A DNA stretch of 34,679 bases from Klebsiella pneumoniae (lineage in GTDB: Bacteria > Pseudomonadota > Gammaproteobacteria > Ga0077536). Both the position numbers and the translations under genes were made by a program. The notes beneath the pieces are model-generated. The model was given only the letters and a program-made list of their open reading frames with translations, did not search any database and was not told where the DNA came from. The DNA is taken from assembly GCA_945876945.1 (NCBI GenBank), contig CAMCQE010000027.1, positions 1-34,679 of the forward strand. The letters run 5' to 3'. Below are positions 1 through 6,924 of the stretch, in pieces; the first letter of the stretch is position 1; each line of letters begins with the position of its first letter.

Positions 1-179
1 TGTGTCTGGGTCAGGAACATTCCATGGACCTGCGCGCCGTGCTCCGCGAGCACCCCGGCGACATGACCGCACTGAAGACGGCAATCCGGGCCTCGATGGA
101 GTTGAAGCCGCTCGGCCATGAGTTCAATCTCGCCGCCAAACCCCTCATCTTCCGCCACATGAACGCCACTGGCGGTTAA
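1..179 (+). CDS. moaA: GTP 3',8-cyclase MoaA, C-terminal fragment
   Basis: The window opens inside an open frame (codons from position 3) that ends with TAA at 177-179. The 58 visible residues begin with CLGQEHSMDLRAVLRE and end with FRHMNATGG. This resembles the C-terminal part of MoaA, the radical SAM enzyme that starts molybdopterin synthesis from GTP; family members end in a conserved Gly-Gly that inserts into the active site, and that is present here. The mobA-mobB fusion begins 26 bases later on the same strand and moeA follows, which supports the call. The radical SAM domain itself lies outside the window, so the identification rests on the tail and the context. Confidence 0.75.
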   Translation, partial: CLGQEHSMDLRAVLREHPGDMTALKTAIRASMELKPLGHEFNLAAKPLIFRHMNATGG

Positions 180-205
180 GCCGCAACCGTTCTCTCAGGC
201 TGCTC

Positions 206-1315
206 ATGAGTTCACGCATTACCGGGCTAATCCTCGCCGGCGGTCAGGGCAGCCGGCTCGGCGGCCGCGATAAGGGGCTGGTCATGTTGGGGCAGGAGTC
301 GCTGGCGCGCAGGGTGGTGGCCCGGTTCGGCCCTCAGGTCGATCAACTGCTCATCAACGCCAATCGTCATGAAGACGCCTACGCGACGCTTGGCTTTCCG
401 GTCATCGGTGACCTGCGCAAAGATTTCCCGGGCCCCTTGGCCGGAATCGCCGCCGGCCTCGCCGCCACCGCCGACGGACTGCTGGCGATCGCGCCCTGCG
501 ATAGCCCTTTTCTACCCTTGGACCTGATCCCTCGCCTGCACGCAGCCTTGCTCGCCGAACAGGCCGAAATCGCCGTGGCCCGTGCTGGTGGTGAGATGCA
601 GCCGGTTTTCGCGCTAATCCGCACCGACCTGCACGCCGCCCTCACCCGCTTTATGGCCGGTGACGATCGGCGGATTGCGGCATGGTTCCGCCAACATCGC
701 CTGGCCGTGGTCGACTTTGACGACGAGCGAGCATTCGCCAATTTGAATACTGAAAGCGATTTCGAGGCTGCCAATGCGCGACTGGCACTCGAACGGTTTG
801 ACGGTGTGCTGGGGATCGCCGGCTATAGCGGCAGTGGTAAAACCACGCTGCTCACGCGCCTGCTGCCGGATCTCAATGCGGCCGGTCTGCGGGTCGCGGT
901 GCTGAAACACGCGCATCACCAGTTTGATATCGATTATCCGGGCAAGGACAGTTACGAAATCCGCCACGCCGGCGCCCAACGGGTGCTGGTGGCCTCCGCG
1001 CAGCGCTGGGCGCTGATCGCAGAACGCCGGGAGCAAGGCGACCCGCCGTTGCTCGATCTATTGCAGCGCCTGCGCGCACCCGACATCGATCTGATCCTGG
1101 TGGAAGGCTTTCGCCACGAACGCTTTCCCAAGCTCGAAGTGCATCGGCCGTCGCTGGGTCGTGAGCTGCTTTGTCTACAAGATGACTCGGTCATCGCGCT
1201 GGCCAGCGATGCGCCCCTCACGCTCCCGCGCGCGATGCCGCATTTCGCGCTGGACGACCTCTCCGCCATCACCCAATTCGTGCTGCAACGCGCGCGTCAT
1301 GGAGACCCCACATGA
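206..1315 (+). CDS. mobAB: MobA-MobB fusion, molybdenum cofactor guanylyltransferase with GTP-binding adaptor
   Basis: A 369-residue protein with two domains. Residues 1 to about 195 are MobA-like: the nucleotide-binding LAGGQGSRLGGRDKG lies near the N-terminus and DFPGPLAGIAAGL near residue 75. MobA attaches GMP to Mo-molybdopterin to make the guanine dinucleotide form. Residues from about 200 are MobB-like, with the P-loop GYSGSGKTTLL and the following LKHAHHQFDID. MobB is a GTP-binding partner of MobA, so the fusion ties them permanently together; such fusions occur in other proteobacteria. The stop overlaps the moeA start by four bases (ATGA), indicating translational coupling, and the gene probably shares a transcript with upstream moaA. 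There is no strong ribosome binding site before the ATG, but MobA homology starts right after it. Confidence 0.93.
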   Translation: MSSRITGLILAGGQGSRLGGRDKGLVMLGQESLARRVVARFGPQVDQLLINANRHEDAYATLGFPVIGDLRKDFPGPLAGIAAGLAATADGLLAIAPCDSPFLPLDLIPRLHAALLAEQAEIAVARAGGEMQPVFALIRTDLHAALTRFMAGDDRRIAAWFRQHRLAVVDFDDERAFANLNTESDFEAANARLALERFDGVLGIAGYSGSGKTTLLTRLLPDLNAAGLRVAVLKHAHHQFDIDYPGKDSYEIRHAGAQRVLVASAQRWALIAERREQGDPPLLDLLQRLRAPDIDLILVEGFRHERFPKLEVHRPSLGRELLCLQDDSVIALASDAPLTLPRAMPHFALDDLSAITQFVLQRARHGDPT

Positions 1316-2580
1316 CTGAATCCGCCATCACTGCGATCCCCAGTTGCGAAGACGACTACGACCTCCAGTCCTTAAGCTGCGAAGAAGCGCTGGCCCGACT
1401 TTTAGCGGCCGTCGTGCCGCTGGCAGACGCCGAGCGCCTCGCGCTGCGCGCAGCCCTTGGCAGGATCCTCGCCGCGCCCATCAGCGCGCCGTTTGCCGTC
1501 CCGGCGCACACCAATTCGGCGATGGATGGCTACGCCGTGAACGCGCGGGATTTGCCGTCCGAGGGCCTGCGAGAACTGAAGGTGGTGGGCAGTTCGTTCG
1601 CGGGCAAACCCTTTAGCGGGGAGATGCACGACGGCGAAGCGGTGCGCATCATGACCGGCGCAGTCATGCCGGAAACCGCCGACCTGGTCATCCTCCAGGA
1701 ACAGGTATTGGTGGAGGGAGACCGCATCTCCATCGACGCCCGCCACAAGCGCGGTCAGCACGTTCGCGCGGCAGGTGAAGACATTCCGCTGGGCACCACG
1801 GTGTTACCCGCGGGGCGCCGGCTGACGCCGTCGGACCTCGGCCTGATTGCCTCGCTGGGTTTCGGCGAAGTGACCGTGGTGCGGCGGCCGCGGGTGGCCT
1901 TCTTCTCGACCGGTGACGAGCTTCGCTCCATCGGTGAGCCGCTGGGACGTGGCGACATCTACGACAGCAATCGCTACACGCTCTACGGCATGTTGACCCG
2001 GCTAGGCGTGGACGCCATCGATCTGGGCGTGGTGCGCGACGACCCAGAGGCGCTCGGCGCAGCCTTCGACAGCGCGGCCGCGATGGCCGATGTGATCATC
2101 ACCAGCGGCGGGGTGTCGGTGGGCGAAGCCGATTACACCAAAGAGGTGCTGGGTCGCCTCGGCGAAGTGAGATTCTGGAAAGTCGCGATGAAGCCGGGCC
2201 GACCGCTCGCCTTCGGGCGCGTGGGCAAAGCCGCTTTTTTCGGTTTGCCGGGCAACCCGGTCTCGGTGATGGTGACCTTCTATCAGTTCGTCCAGCCCGC
2301 GCTGGAGAAACTTATGGGCACCACGCCGCGCCTGCCATGGACGCTGAGCGCCAAAACCACCACGACTCTCAAAAAGCGTCCGGGGCGGGTTGAGTTTCAG
2401 CGCGGCTGCCTGTCGCGCGATGCGCAGGGGCAGCTGCTCGTCACCGCCACCGGCGATCAGGGCTCCGGCATTTTGAGTTCCATGTCGAGCGCTAACTGCT
2501 TCATCGTGCTCGGCATGGAAGTCGCGAAGCTGGAGGCCGGCAGCGAGGTGCAGGTTCAGCTCTTCGAGTTATTGATGTAG
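1312..2580 (+). CDS. moeA: Molybdopterin molybdenumtransferase MoeA
   Basis: A 422-residue, full-length MoeA. MoeA inserts molybdate (or tungstate) into adenylylated molybdopterin. Typical signatures are visible: HTNSAMDGYAV near residue 67, TSGGVSVGEADYTKEVL near residue 265 (the MPT-binding domain shared with MogA), KPGRPLAFG and FGLPGNPVSVMVTFYQ further on. It overlaps the end of mobAB by four bases and is the last plus-strand gene of this run. Its stop lies only five bases from the end of convergent pqqB. Since a tungsten-type aldehyde oxidoreductase is encoded 12 kb away, this MoeA could also handle tungsten, which is inference. Confidence 0.96.
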   Translation: MTESAITAIPSCEDDYDLQSLSCEEALARLLAAVVPLADAERLALRAALGRILAAPISAPFAVPAHTNSAMDGYAVNARDLPSEGLRELKVVGSSFAGKPFSGEMHDGEAVRIMTGAVMPETADLVILQEQVLVEGDRISIDARHKRGQHVRAAGEDIPLGTTVLPAGRRLTPSDLGLIASLGFGEVTVVRRPRVAFFSTGDELRSIGEPLGRGDIYDSNRYTLYGMLTRLGVDAIDLGVVRDDPEALGAAFDSAAAMADVIITSGGVSVGEADYTKEVLGRLGEVRFWKVAMKPGRPLAFGRVGKAAFFGLPGNPVSVMVTFYQFVQPALEKLMGTTPRLPWTLSAKTTTTLKKRPGRVEFQRGCLSRDAQGQLLVTATGDQGSGILSSMSSANCFIVLGMEVAKLEAGSEVQVQLFELLM

Positions 2581-2585
2581 CCGGC

Positions 2586-3521
2586 TCACACTTCGAGCTG
2601 CATGCCGTCGTAGGCGACTTCCCAGCCGCCGGCGGTGACCTCGGCGCGCTCGGGGCTGTCCTCGAGCAACACGGGATTGGTGGTGTTGATGTGAATGAAC
2701 ACCTTGCGCGCGATTTCGAGCTCGCGCAGTAGCGCGATGCTGCCGCCCTCACCCGAAATGCTCAGATGTCCCATGCGCTGACCGGTTTTGGCCCCCACGC
2801 CATCGCGAATCATCTCGTCATCTACCCACAGGGTGCCGTCGAATAACACCAGCGCCGCGCCGCGGATGCGGGCTGCCAACTCGGGCGTCATGCGGGCGCA
2901 GGCCGGCAGATAAAAGAAGCAACGGCCGCTTTCGGTATCCCGCACTTCAAGCGCAATGGTGTCTTCGGTCACGGCGCCGATGTCGACGCCTTTGGCCGCG
3001 TCTTCCAGCCAGAGCGCCACTTTGCCGGGCACCGCGAACGGCGTGATGGAGAGCCCAAGCGGGCTGCCGTCGGCCGCCAGGGGCGCAAAGGCCTCGCCCA
3101 GCGTCATCGGCCGCCGCGTGACGAAGGCGGGATTGAGCACGTTAAAAATGGAATTGGCGGCGAGCACCTCGAGTACCCGCCCCGTCGCATAGAGATTGAA
3201 GGCCTGCGACTCGCGCAGATTGAGCAAACCGGTGACGTGGTCAACGTCGGCATTGGTCAGCATCACCGCCTGAATCGGACTCGCCCGCAGCGGGCAGTCT
3301 GCGGCCGGTTGCAGCGCCGGGTTGTCGTTGATTTGCTGGCGAAGGTCGGGCGATGCGTTGCAGATCAGCCAGCGCTCACCGTCGGCGCTGACGGCGATCG
3401 AAGACTGCGTGCGCGATTTCGCCTGCGCGTCGCCGGCGCGGGCCCGGCGGCTATTCGGATGATTGCAGTTCCACTGCGGATAACCGCCGCCGGCGGCGGA
3501 ACCCAGAACGCGAATGTGCAT
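2586..3521 (-). CDS. pqqB: PQQ biosynthesis protein PqqB (metallo-beta-lactamase fold)
   Basis: A 311-residue protein matching PqqB throughout: GSAAGGGYPQWNCN near the N-terminus, NADVDHVTGLLNLRE around residue 95, and LPACARMTPEL later. PqqB has a metallo-beta-lactamase fold and is thought to hydroxylate the tyrosine of the PqqA-derived Glu-Tyr intermediate. The cysteine-rich stretch after WNCN that many PqqB proteins carry is here CNHPNSRRARAGD, so only one cysteine remains. The gene starts 18 bases after moaE on the same strand and is probably cotranscribed with moaD and moaE, about 3 kb from the rest of the pqq genes. The start codon is ATG with only a weak GGAAG upstream. Confidence 0.95.
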   Translation of the reverse strand: MHIRVLGSAAGGGYPQWNCNHPNSRRARAGDAQAKSRTQSSIAVSADGERWLICNASPDLRQQINDNPALQPAADCPLRASPIQAVMLTNADVDHVTGLLNLRESQAFNLYATGRVLEVLAANSIFNVLNPAFVTRRPMTLGEAFAPLAADGSPLGLSITPFAVPGKVALWLEDAAKGVDIGAVTEDTIALEVRDTESGRCFFYLPACARMTPELAARIRGAALVLFDGTLWVDDEMIRDGVGAKTGQRMGHLSISGEGGSIALLRELEIARKVFIHINTTNPVLLEDSPERAEVTAGGWEVAYDGMQLEV

Positions 3522-3539
3522 GGTGTGGGACTTCCAGAG

Positions 3540-3995
3540 TCAGGATTCTTGGCCGGTATAGCCGGCGGTATTGCCATTCACCCAGCGAGTGCCCTCGACG
3601 AGGCGCTCTTTTTTCCAGAACGGCGCGCGTGACTTGAGGTCTTCCATCAGCGCGCGGCAGGCTTCGAAGGCTTCGGCGCGATGCGCCGACCACACCGCCA
3701 CCAGCACGATGGGTTCGCCCGGTTCGATATCGCCGACGCGGTGAATCACCAGTGTCTCCAGCAGGGTCCAGCGCGCAGCGGTCTCGGCGCAAATGGCCTC
3801 TAAATGCTGCTCGGTCATGCCGGGATAGTGTTCCAGGGTCATGCCGCGTACGGCGTCGCCGTCATTGAAATCGCGCATGGTGCCGACAAACACGGCGGTG
3901 GCACCGAAGGCGCCCGCGCTCGCGAAATGCGCTGCCTGGTGCGCCAGCACTTCCGCGTAAGGGTCGAACGGCGCGGCGCGCACACTAACCGGCAT
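3540..3995 (-). CDS. moaE: Molybdopterin synthase catalytic subunit MoaE
   Basis: A 151-residue MoaE when started at the ATG at 3995 (MPVSVRAAPFDPY). The frame is open further upstream, but that extension overlaps moaD and shows no MoaE homology. MoaE uses sulfur carried by MoaD thiocarboxylate to make the dithiolene of molybdopterin. Family motifs visible are FVGTMRDFNDGD, LEHYPGM, HRVGDIEPGE and, near the C-terminus, KSRAPFWKKE, which contains the catalytic lysine region. The start lies 11 bases inside moaD, so the two subunits are translationally coupled. pqqB follows 18 bases downstream. Confidence 0.95.
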   Translation of the reverse strand: MPVSVRAAPFDPYAEVLAHQAAHFASAGAFGATAVFVGTMRDFNDGDAVRGMTLEHYPGMTEQHLEAICAETAARWTLLETLVIHRVGDIEPGEPIVLVAVWSAHRAEAFEACRALMEDLKSRAPFWKKERLVEGTRWVNGNTAGYTGQES

Positions 3996-4242
3996 GAGCA
4001 CCCCCGGTAACGGGCGGGAAAAACGCGATTTCATCGCCGGCGGCGACCGGCGTCCCGGCATCGCAATACGCCATGTTGCGGGCGCACAGCACACGCGGCG
4101 GCAAGGTCTCAAGGCCAGTGGCGGCGGCCCAGCAATCGATCACGCGCATCTCGCCGTTGAATGCCAGATTTCGCTCGCGCCAGCCGTGGGTTTCCGCAAG
4201 GCTCGCGAACAGTTTGAGAGTGACTGAGGATGAAAGGCTCAC
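3985..4242 (-). CDS. moaD: Molybdopterin synthase sulfur carrier subunit MoaD with a C-terminal tail
   Basis: A small beta-grasp protein of about 85 residues. VTLKLFASLAETHGW at the N-terminus and DEIAFFPPVTGG at the C-terminus are typical of MoaD, which carries thiocarboxylate sulfur on its terminal glycine for MoaE. The reading frame does not stop after the Gly-Gly; four more residues (AHAG) follow before TAG at 3985-3987. A blocked diglycine should prevent adenylylation by MoeB unless it is trimmed. I chose the GTG at 4242 (VSLSSSVTLK); a TTG at 4254 is the other option, and a GCAGG lies directly before that TTG. It diverges from moaC and overlaps moaE by 11 bases. Confidence 0.85.
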   Translation of the reverse strand: MSLSSSVTLKLFASLAETHGWRERNLAFNGEMRVIDCWAAATGLETLPPRVLCARNMAYCDAGTPVAAGDEIAFFPPVTGGAHAG

Positions 4243-4308
4243 GCGTTGTAGCAACCTGCGGTAGAGTGCGGCCGATTCTAGCCCACGCCTGCCACGGAGA
4301 CATCGCCA

Positions 4309-4788
4309 ATGTCAGATCGCTTGACGCACTTCAACGCCCGGGGCGAAGCCCATATGGTGGATGTTGGCGATAAACCCGCGACCAAACGACGCGCTCGCGC
4401 CGAAGGTCGCATTCTCATGCAAGCCTCCACGCTCGTCATGATCGAAGCCGGCAATCATAAAAAAGGCGACGTGCTGGGCGTGGCCAGACTGGCCGGCATC
4501 ATGGGCGCCAAGCGCACCTCAGACTTGGTCCCGCTGTGTCACCCGCTGGCCTTAACGGCAGTGGACGTAGCGTTCTCGATTGAGCCTTCCCCGCCCGCCG
4601 TGCGCTGCGAAGCACGCGCCGAGACCACCGGTCCCACCGGGGTGGAAATGGAAGCGCTGTGCGCGGTCCAGATCGCCCTGCTCACCGTCTACGACATGTG
4701 CAAAGCGGTCGACCGCGGCATGATCATCAGCGACGTGGGCCTGCTGGAGAAGGAAGGCGGCCGCTCAGGTCATTGGCAGCGCGACTGA
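4309..4788 (+). CDS. moaC: Cyclic pyranopterin monophosphate synthase MoaC
   Basis: A 159-residue MoaC of normal length. With MoaA it converts GTP to cyclic pyranopterin monophosphate, the first stable intermediate of molybdopterin synthesis. Signatures visible are [49 protein letters not shown] (written here as two adjoining pieces: [18 protein letters not shown] and [12 protein letters not shown]), [11 protein letters not shown] and [16 protein letters not shown] sits about eleven bases before the ATG. It diverges from moaDE-pqqB across a gap of about 66 bases that must contain both promoters, and converges with the pterin dehydratase gene, leaving 12 bases between their stops. Confidence 0.97.
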   Translation: MSDRLTHFNARGEAHMVDVGDKPATKRRARAEGRILMQASTLVMIEAGNHKKGDVLGVARLAGIMGAKRTSDLVPLCHPLALTAVDVAFSIEPSPPAVRCEARAETTGPTGVEMEALCAVQIALLTVYDMCKAVDRGMIISDVGLLEKEGGRSGHWQRD

Positions 4789-4800
4789 CACGCCACGCGC

Positions 4801-5187
4801 TTAGTCGTATTTGAGATATTTGAAGCGAGGATCTTCAGGCGTACCTTCCAGCGCGCTGTGTTCATCCGCCGCCGGCTGCCACATCAAGACCTCTTCGATC
4901 TTCTGCGCAAGCTCGAAGTCTTTATCCGTAATGCCCTTGGCGGCGTGGTTCTGCAATTTCACCGTGACAAACGCATAGGACACATTGAGGTCCGGGTGAT
5001 GCCACGCGGCTTCGGCCAGATGCGCGATCGTGTTGACCGCCATCAGCGTGCCTTTCCAGCCGGACGTCTTGTAGGTGCGCCGAATCCAGCCGTCCTTCAA
5101 AGACCATTTGGGCAGCAGCGCCGCGAGCTTGGCGGTGGTTTCCGCCTCGTCGTATACCTTCTCCGAAATTTTTTCACGCCAGGCCAT
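4801..5187 (-). CDS. phhB: Pterin-4a-carbinolamine dehydratase
   Basis: A 128-residue protein of the PCD/DCoH family. The signature AAWHHPDLNVSY around residue 60 carries the paired histidines of the active site. The enzyme dehydrates 4a-hydroxytetrahydropterin in phenylalanine hydroxylation, and some family members assist pterin cofactor synthesis or recycling. It starts 14 bases after the mfnB-like gene and has a clear AGGAG seven bases before its ATG. No phenylalanine hydroxylase gene is nearby. A PCD homologue sits among methanopterin genes in some methylotrophs, so a role with methanopterin or molybdopterin is plausible, but that is inference from the neighbours. Confidence 0.9.
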   Translation of the reverse strand: MAWREKISEKVYDEAETTAKLAALLPKWSLKDGWIRRTYKTSGWKGTLMAVNTIAHLAEAAWHHPDLNVSYAFVTVKLQNHAAKGITDKDFELAQKIEEVLMWQPAADEHSALEGTPEDPRFKYLKYD

Positions 5188-5200
5188 GGGCTACTCCTGT

Positions 5201-5917
5201 TTAAACTGCGGTTACGAGCGGCGAGGTGACGGGCGCCACCTCGCGATTGAATTCCTGCATGAGCGCGCGGACTGCGGTCTGCTCTACCGCGGCGGTCCGC
5301 GCCTGTGCCGCGCACAGCGCGCTGCGAAAGCCGAGATAATCGGCGCCAAGCGCACGCAAGGGCATGACATCCGCGAGCGCGAGCTTACCCGCCAAGCCAC
5401 AGAGCAAGCCGTGAGCTTTAACGCTAGCGACAAAAGCCGCGAGCGCGACCGCGCTCATCAGGCCACCCAAACTTGGCCCCGCTTTCTCGGCGGTATCCAG
5501 CATCAAGCCCGCCACGCCCGACTCTGCGAGACGCGCAATGTCGTCCGCGCCGGGCGGCGCTTCGGCGAAGCACACGCCGATCACGCGGACACCCCCGGCG
5601 CAAGCTTCGCGCAGTACTTCAATCATCTCGGGCGACACCGCGCTGGCATACAGACCGACCTTGGCGTAATGGGCGCCGGCATCAGTCACCGCCCGCGCCC
5701 GCGCCGGAATAACCGCAGGGCTTAGCCAATGGTCACCGATGGTGGCGCTAACGGTATGGCTGCTGCCAAACGTCGCCGCCACCTCGGTAATGGTGGCCAG
5801 CGCTACTGCGCCCAGCGCGCCGGCGTCGGGTTCCTTCAAATCAATCCAGGGCACGCTGCAAGCGGCAACAATCTGCGCCTCGTCCAGATTGCGCACGCTG
5901 GCGAGGACTGCGGTCAT
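5201..5917 (-). CDS. mfnB: (5-formylfuran-3-yl)methyl phosphate synthase, MfnB family
   Basis: A 238-residue protein when begun at the ATG at 5917, where it overlaps the upstream DUF447 gene by four bases (ATGA). MfnB (formerly DUF556) condenses two glyceraldehyde-3-phosphates to make the furan ring of methanofuran. The N-terminal MTAVLASVRNLDEAQ and WIDLKEPDAGALGAV fit the family; Lys28 in IDLKEP corresponds to the Schiff-base lysine of the archaeal enzyme. Later, YAKVGLYA and LMLDTAEKAG follow the TIM-barrel strands. In bacteria this gene occurs in methylotrophs that oxidise formaldehyde through tetrahydromethanopterin and methanofuran. No fae, mch, mtd or fhc gene lies in the window, so the rest of the pathway must be elsewhere. 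Confidence 0.88.
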   Translation of the reverse strand: MTAVLASVRNLDEAQIVAACSVPWIDLKEPDAGALGAVALATITEVAATFGSSHTVSATIGDHWLSPAVIPARARAVTDAGAHYAKVGLYASAVSPEMIEVLREACAGGVRVIGVCFAEAPPGADDIARLAESGVAGLMLDTAEKAGPSLGGLMSAVALAAFVASVKAHGLLCGLAGKLALADVMPLRALGADYLGFRSALCAAQARTAAVEQTAVRALMQEFNREVAPVTSPLVTAV

Positions 5918-6495
5918 GCGCCGGCGACAGGCGCGTGGGCGCCATGTCGAGGATGTTGGGCTACGGCCTCCCGCAGCCAAGCCCAGGCCACACGCTCGTG
6001 TTCACCCGCGGTCTTGTCGATCGCAATCTGCAGGTAACGCATCTCGCTCGCAACCTGCGCGGGTTCGAGCCAGTCCAGACGAGAAATAAGAATGGCCCCT
6101 TCAAGCACCGCCGCCTGAGCGCGATTGAAGCCGGTAAACGCGGCATGGTTCACCCGCGCCAGCACGCGGCAAAGGAATTGGGGACGCTCGGGATGTTCAA
6201 TCGTGCGCTCGACTGCCAGTTCCCAATGCGCCAGCGCCCCGGCCAGCCTCGGCACGGGGCTGAGGGTCGAGGGCAGCACCGGCCAGTCACGACGGCCGGT
6301 CAGACAACCGGCAAAGACGCGGGCATCCTCGGTGAAATTGAGTACGGCCACCGGGCGCGCGCGCAGGTTCTCCAGCGTCGTCGACGGCACAAACGGCGCC
6401 AGCACAACGCGCTCGTCCTGCTCGCGATAGCCCAGCGGGGTAATGTGCGCGCCGCCATCGGCCGCCAGCGTGGTGATGATCGCTTCGCGGATCAT
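5914..6495 (-). CDS. DUF447 family protein, methanopterin-associated
   Basis: A 193-residue protein starting MIREAIITTLAADGGAHITPLG, with LAPFVPSTTLENL and AVLNFTEDARVFAGCLTGR following. This is the pattern of the DUF447 family, split beta-barrel proteins related to flavin-binding pyridoxamine-oxidase-like folds and common in methanogens and in methanopterin-using methylotrophs. Its biochemical role is not known to me. It is the first gene of a three-gene minus-strand operon with mfnB and the pterin dehydratase, which points to methanofuran or methanopterin metabolism. Its promoter must lie in the 279-base gap shared with pqqA. Confidence 0.8.
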   Translation of the reverse strand: MIREAIITTLAADGGAHITPLGYREQDERVVLAPFVPSTTLENLRARPVAVLNFTEDARVFAGCLTGRRDWPVLPSTLSPVPRLAGALAHWELAVERTIEHPERPQFLCRVLARVNHAAFTGFNRAQAAVLEGAILISRLDWLEPAQVASEMRYLQIAIDKTAGEHERVAWAWLREAVAQHPRHGAHAPVAGA

Positions 6496-6549
6496 GGCCA
6501 GACACTCATCAGGATTGGCGGAAGCATTTGGCTCATATCAACCACCTTG

Positions 6550-6567
6550 CTGGTCTTATAAAACCAG
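6550..6567. promoter_or_regulatory. Near-perfect palindrome, possible activator or operator site
   Basis: CTGGTCTTATAAAACCAG is an 18-base inverted repeat with one mismatched pair. It lies in the gap between the DUF447 operon and pqqA, about 130 to 145 bases upstream of the predicted pqqA transcription start, which is the usual distance for a sigma-54 activator site. It also sits about 55 bases upstream of the DUF447 start codon, so it could instead control that operon. Confidence 0.4.
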
Positions 6568-6622
6568 ATTGAATCCCTAAACATGCCGTCAATTGCCGGC
6601 GCGCAGACGGCGACAGGAGAAA

Positions 6623-6639
6623 CCGCGATTTAATCGCGG
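6623..6639. promoter_or_regulatory. Perfect palindrome upstream of pqqA promoter
   Basis: CCGCGATTTAATCGCGG has two perfectly complementary 8-base arms around one central base. It ends 30 bases before the candidate sigma-54 promoter of pqqA. The symmetry and position suggest a binding site for a dimeric regulator, but no regulator can be named from sequence alone. I did not notice a second copy in the window. Confidence 0.45.
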
Positions 6640-6668
6640 AATAACGGGACAGACCGGCAGTCCGCGAG

Positions 6669-6684
6669 TGGCACGCATGGTGCT
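6669..6684 (+). promoter_or_regulatory. Candidate sigma-54 promoter of pqqA
   Basis: TGGCACG-CATG-GTGCT matches the sigma-54 consensus TGGCACG-N4-TTGCW, with all seven -24 bases identical and one mismatch in the -12 element. GG at 6670-6671 and GC at 6682-6683 are separated by exactly ten bases, as required. Transcription would begin near 6695, giving an RNA leader of about 80 bases before pqqA. A sigma-54 activator is encoded at 20621-22009, but whether it acts here is unknown. Confidence 0.6.
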
Positions 6685-6774
6685 TTAGCTTCTTGAACAC
6701 CGCGGCCTCATTTTCGCAGTGTGGGTGGCGCGCCTCAACCGGCGCGCGGTCAATCTCAAACGAGGAGATATCAA

Positions 6775-6849
6775 ATGGCTTGGCAGACCCCGTCTTTCAG
6801 CGACGTGCGTTTCGGCTTCGAAGTCACGATGTACATCAACAACCGTTGA
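6775..6849 (+). CDS. pqqA: PQQ precursor peptide PqqA
   Basis: A 24-residue peptide beginning MAWQTPSF and ending YINNR. It is the ribosomally made substrate whose glutamate and tyrosine are fused and excised to become PQQ. Glu16 and Tyr20 are in the required E-x-x-x-Y spacing (EVTMY). A strong GAGGAG lies about eight bases before the ATG. It is followed by a stem-loop (6866-6892) and then pqqC, so pqqA can be expressed in excess of the enzymes. pqqB, which usually comes next, is missing from this position. Confidence 0.97.
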   Translation: MAWQTPSFSDVRFGFEVTMYINNR

Positions 6850-6865
6850 TTTCGTGAAGCACGTG

Positions 6866-6892
6866 CCCGGGGGCTGTTCGCAGCCCCTCGGG
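6866..6892 (+). terminator. Strong stem-loop between pqqA and pqqC (attenuator)
   Basis: CCCGGGGGCTG, loop TTCG, CAGCCCCTCGGG forms an eleven-pair stem with a single bulged T and an unusually stable UUCG tetraloop. A short TTT at 6893-6895 follows, not a full U-tract. It begins 16 bases after the pqqA stop. In other pqq operons a structure here lowers readthrough or stabilises the short pqqA message, making the substrate peptide more abundant than the enzymes; that role is inferred here. Confidence 0.7.
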
Positions 6893-6924
6893 TTTCCCCT
6901 ACTTTCCTGATAAAGCCCACCACT

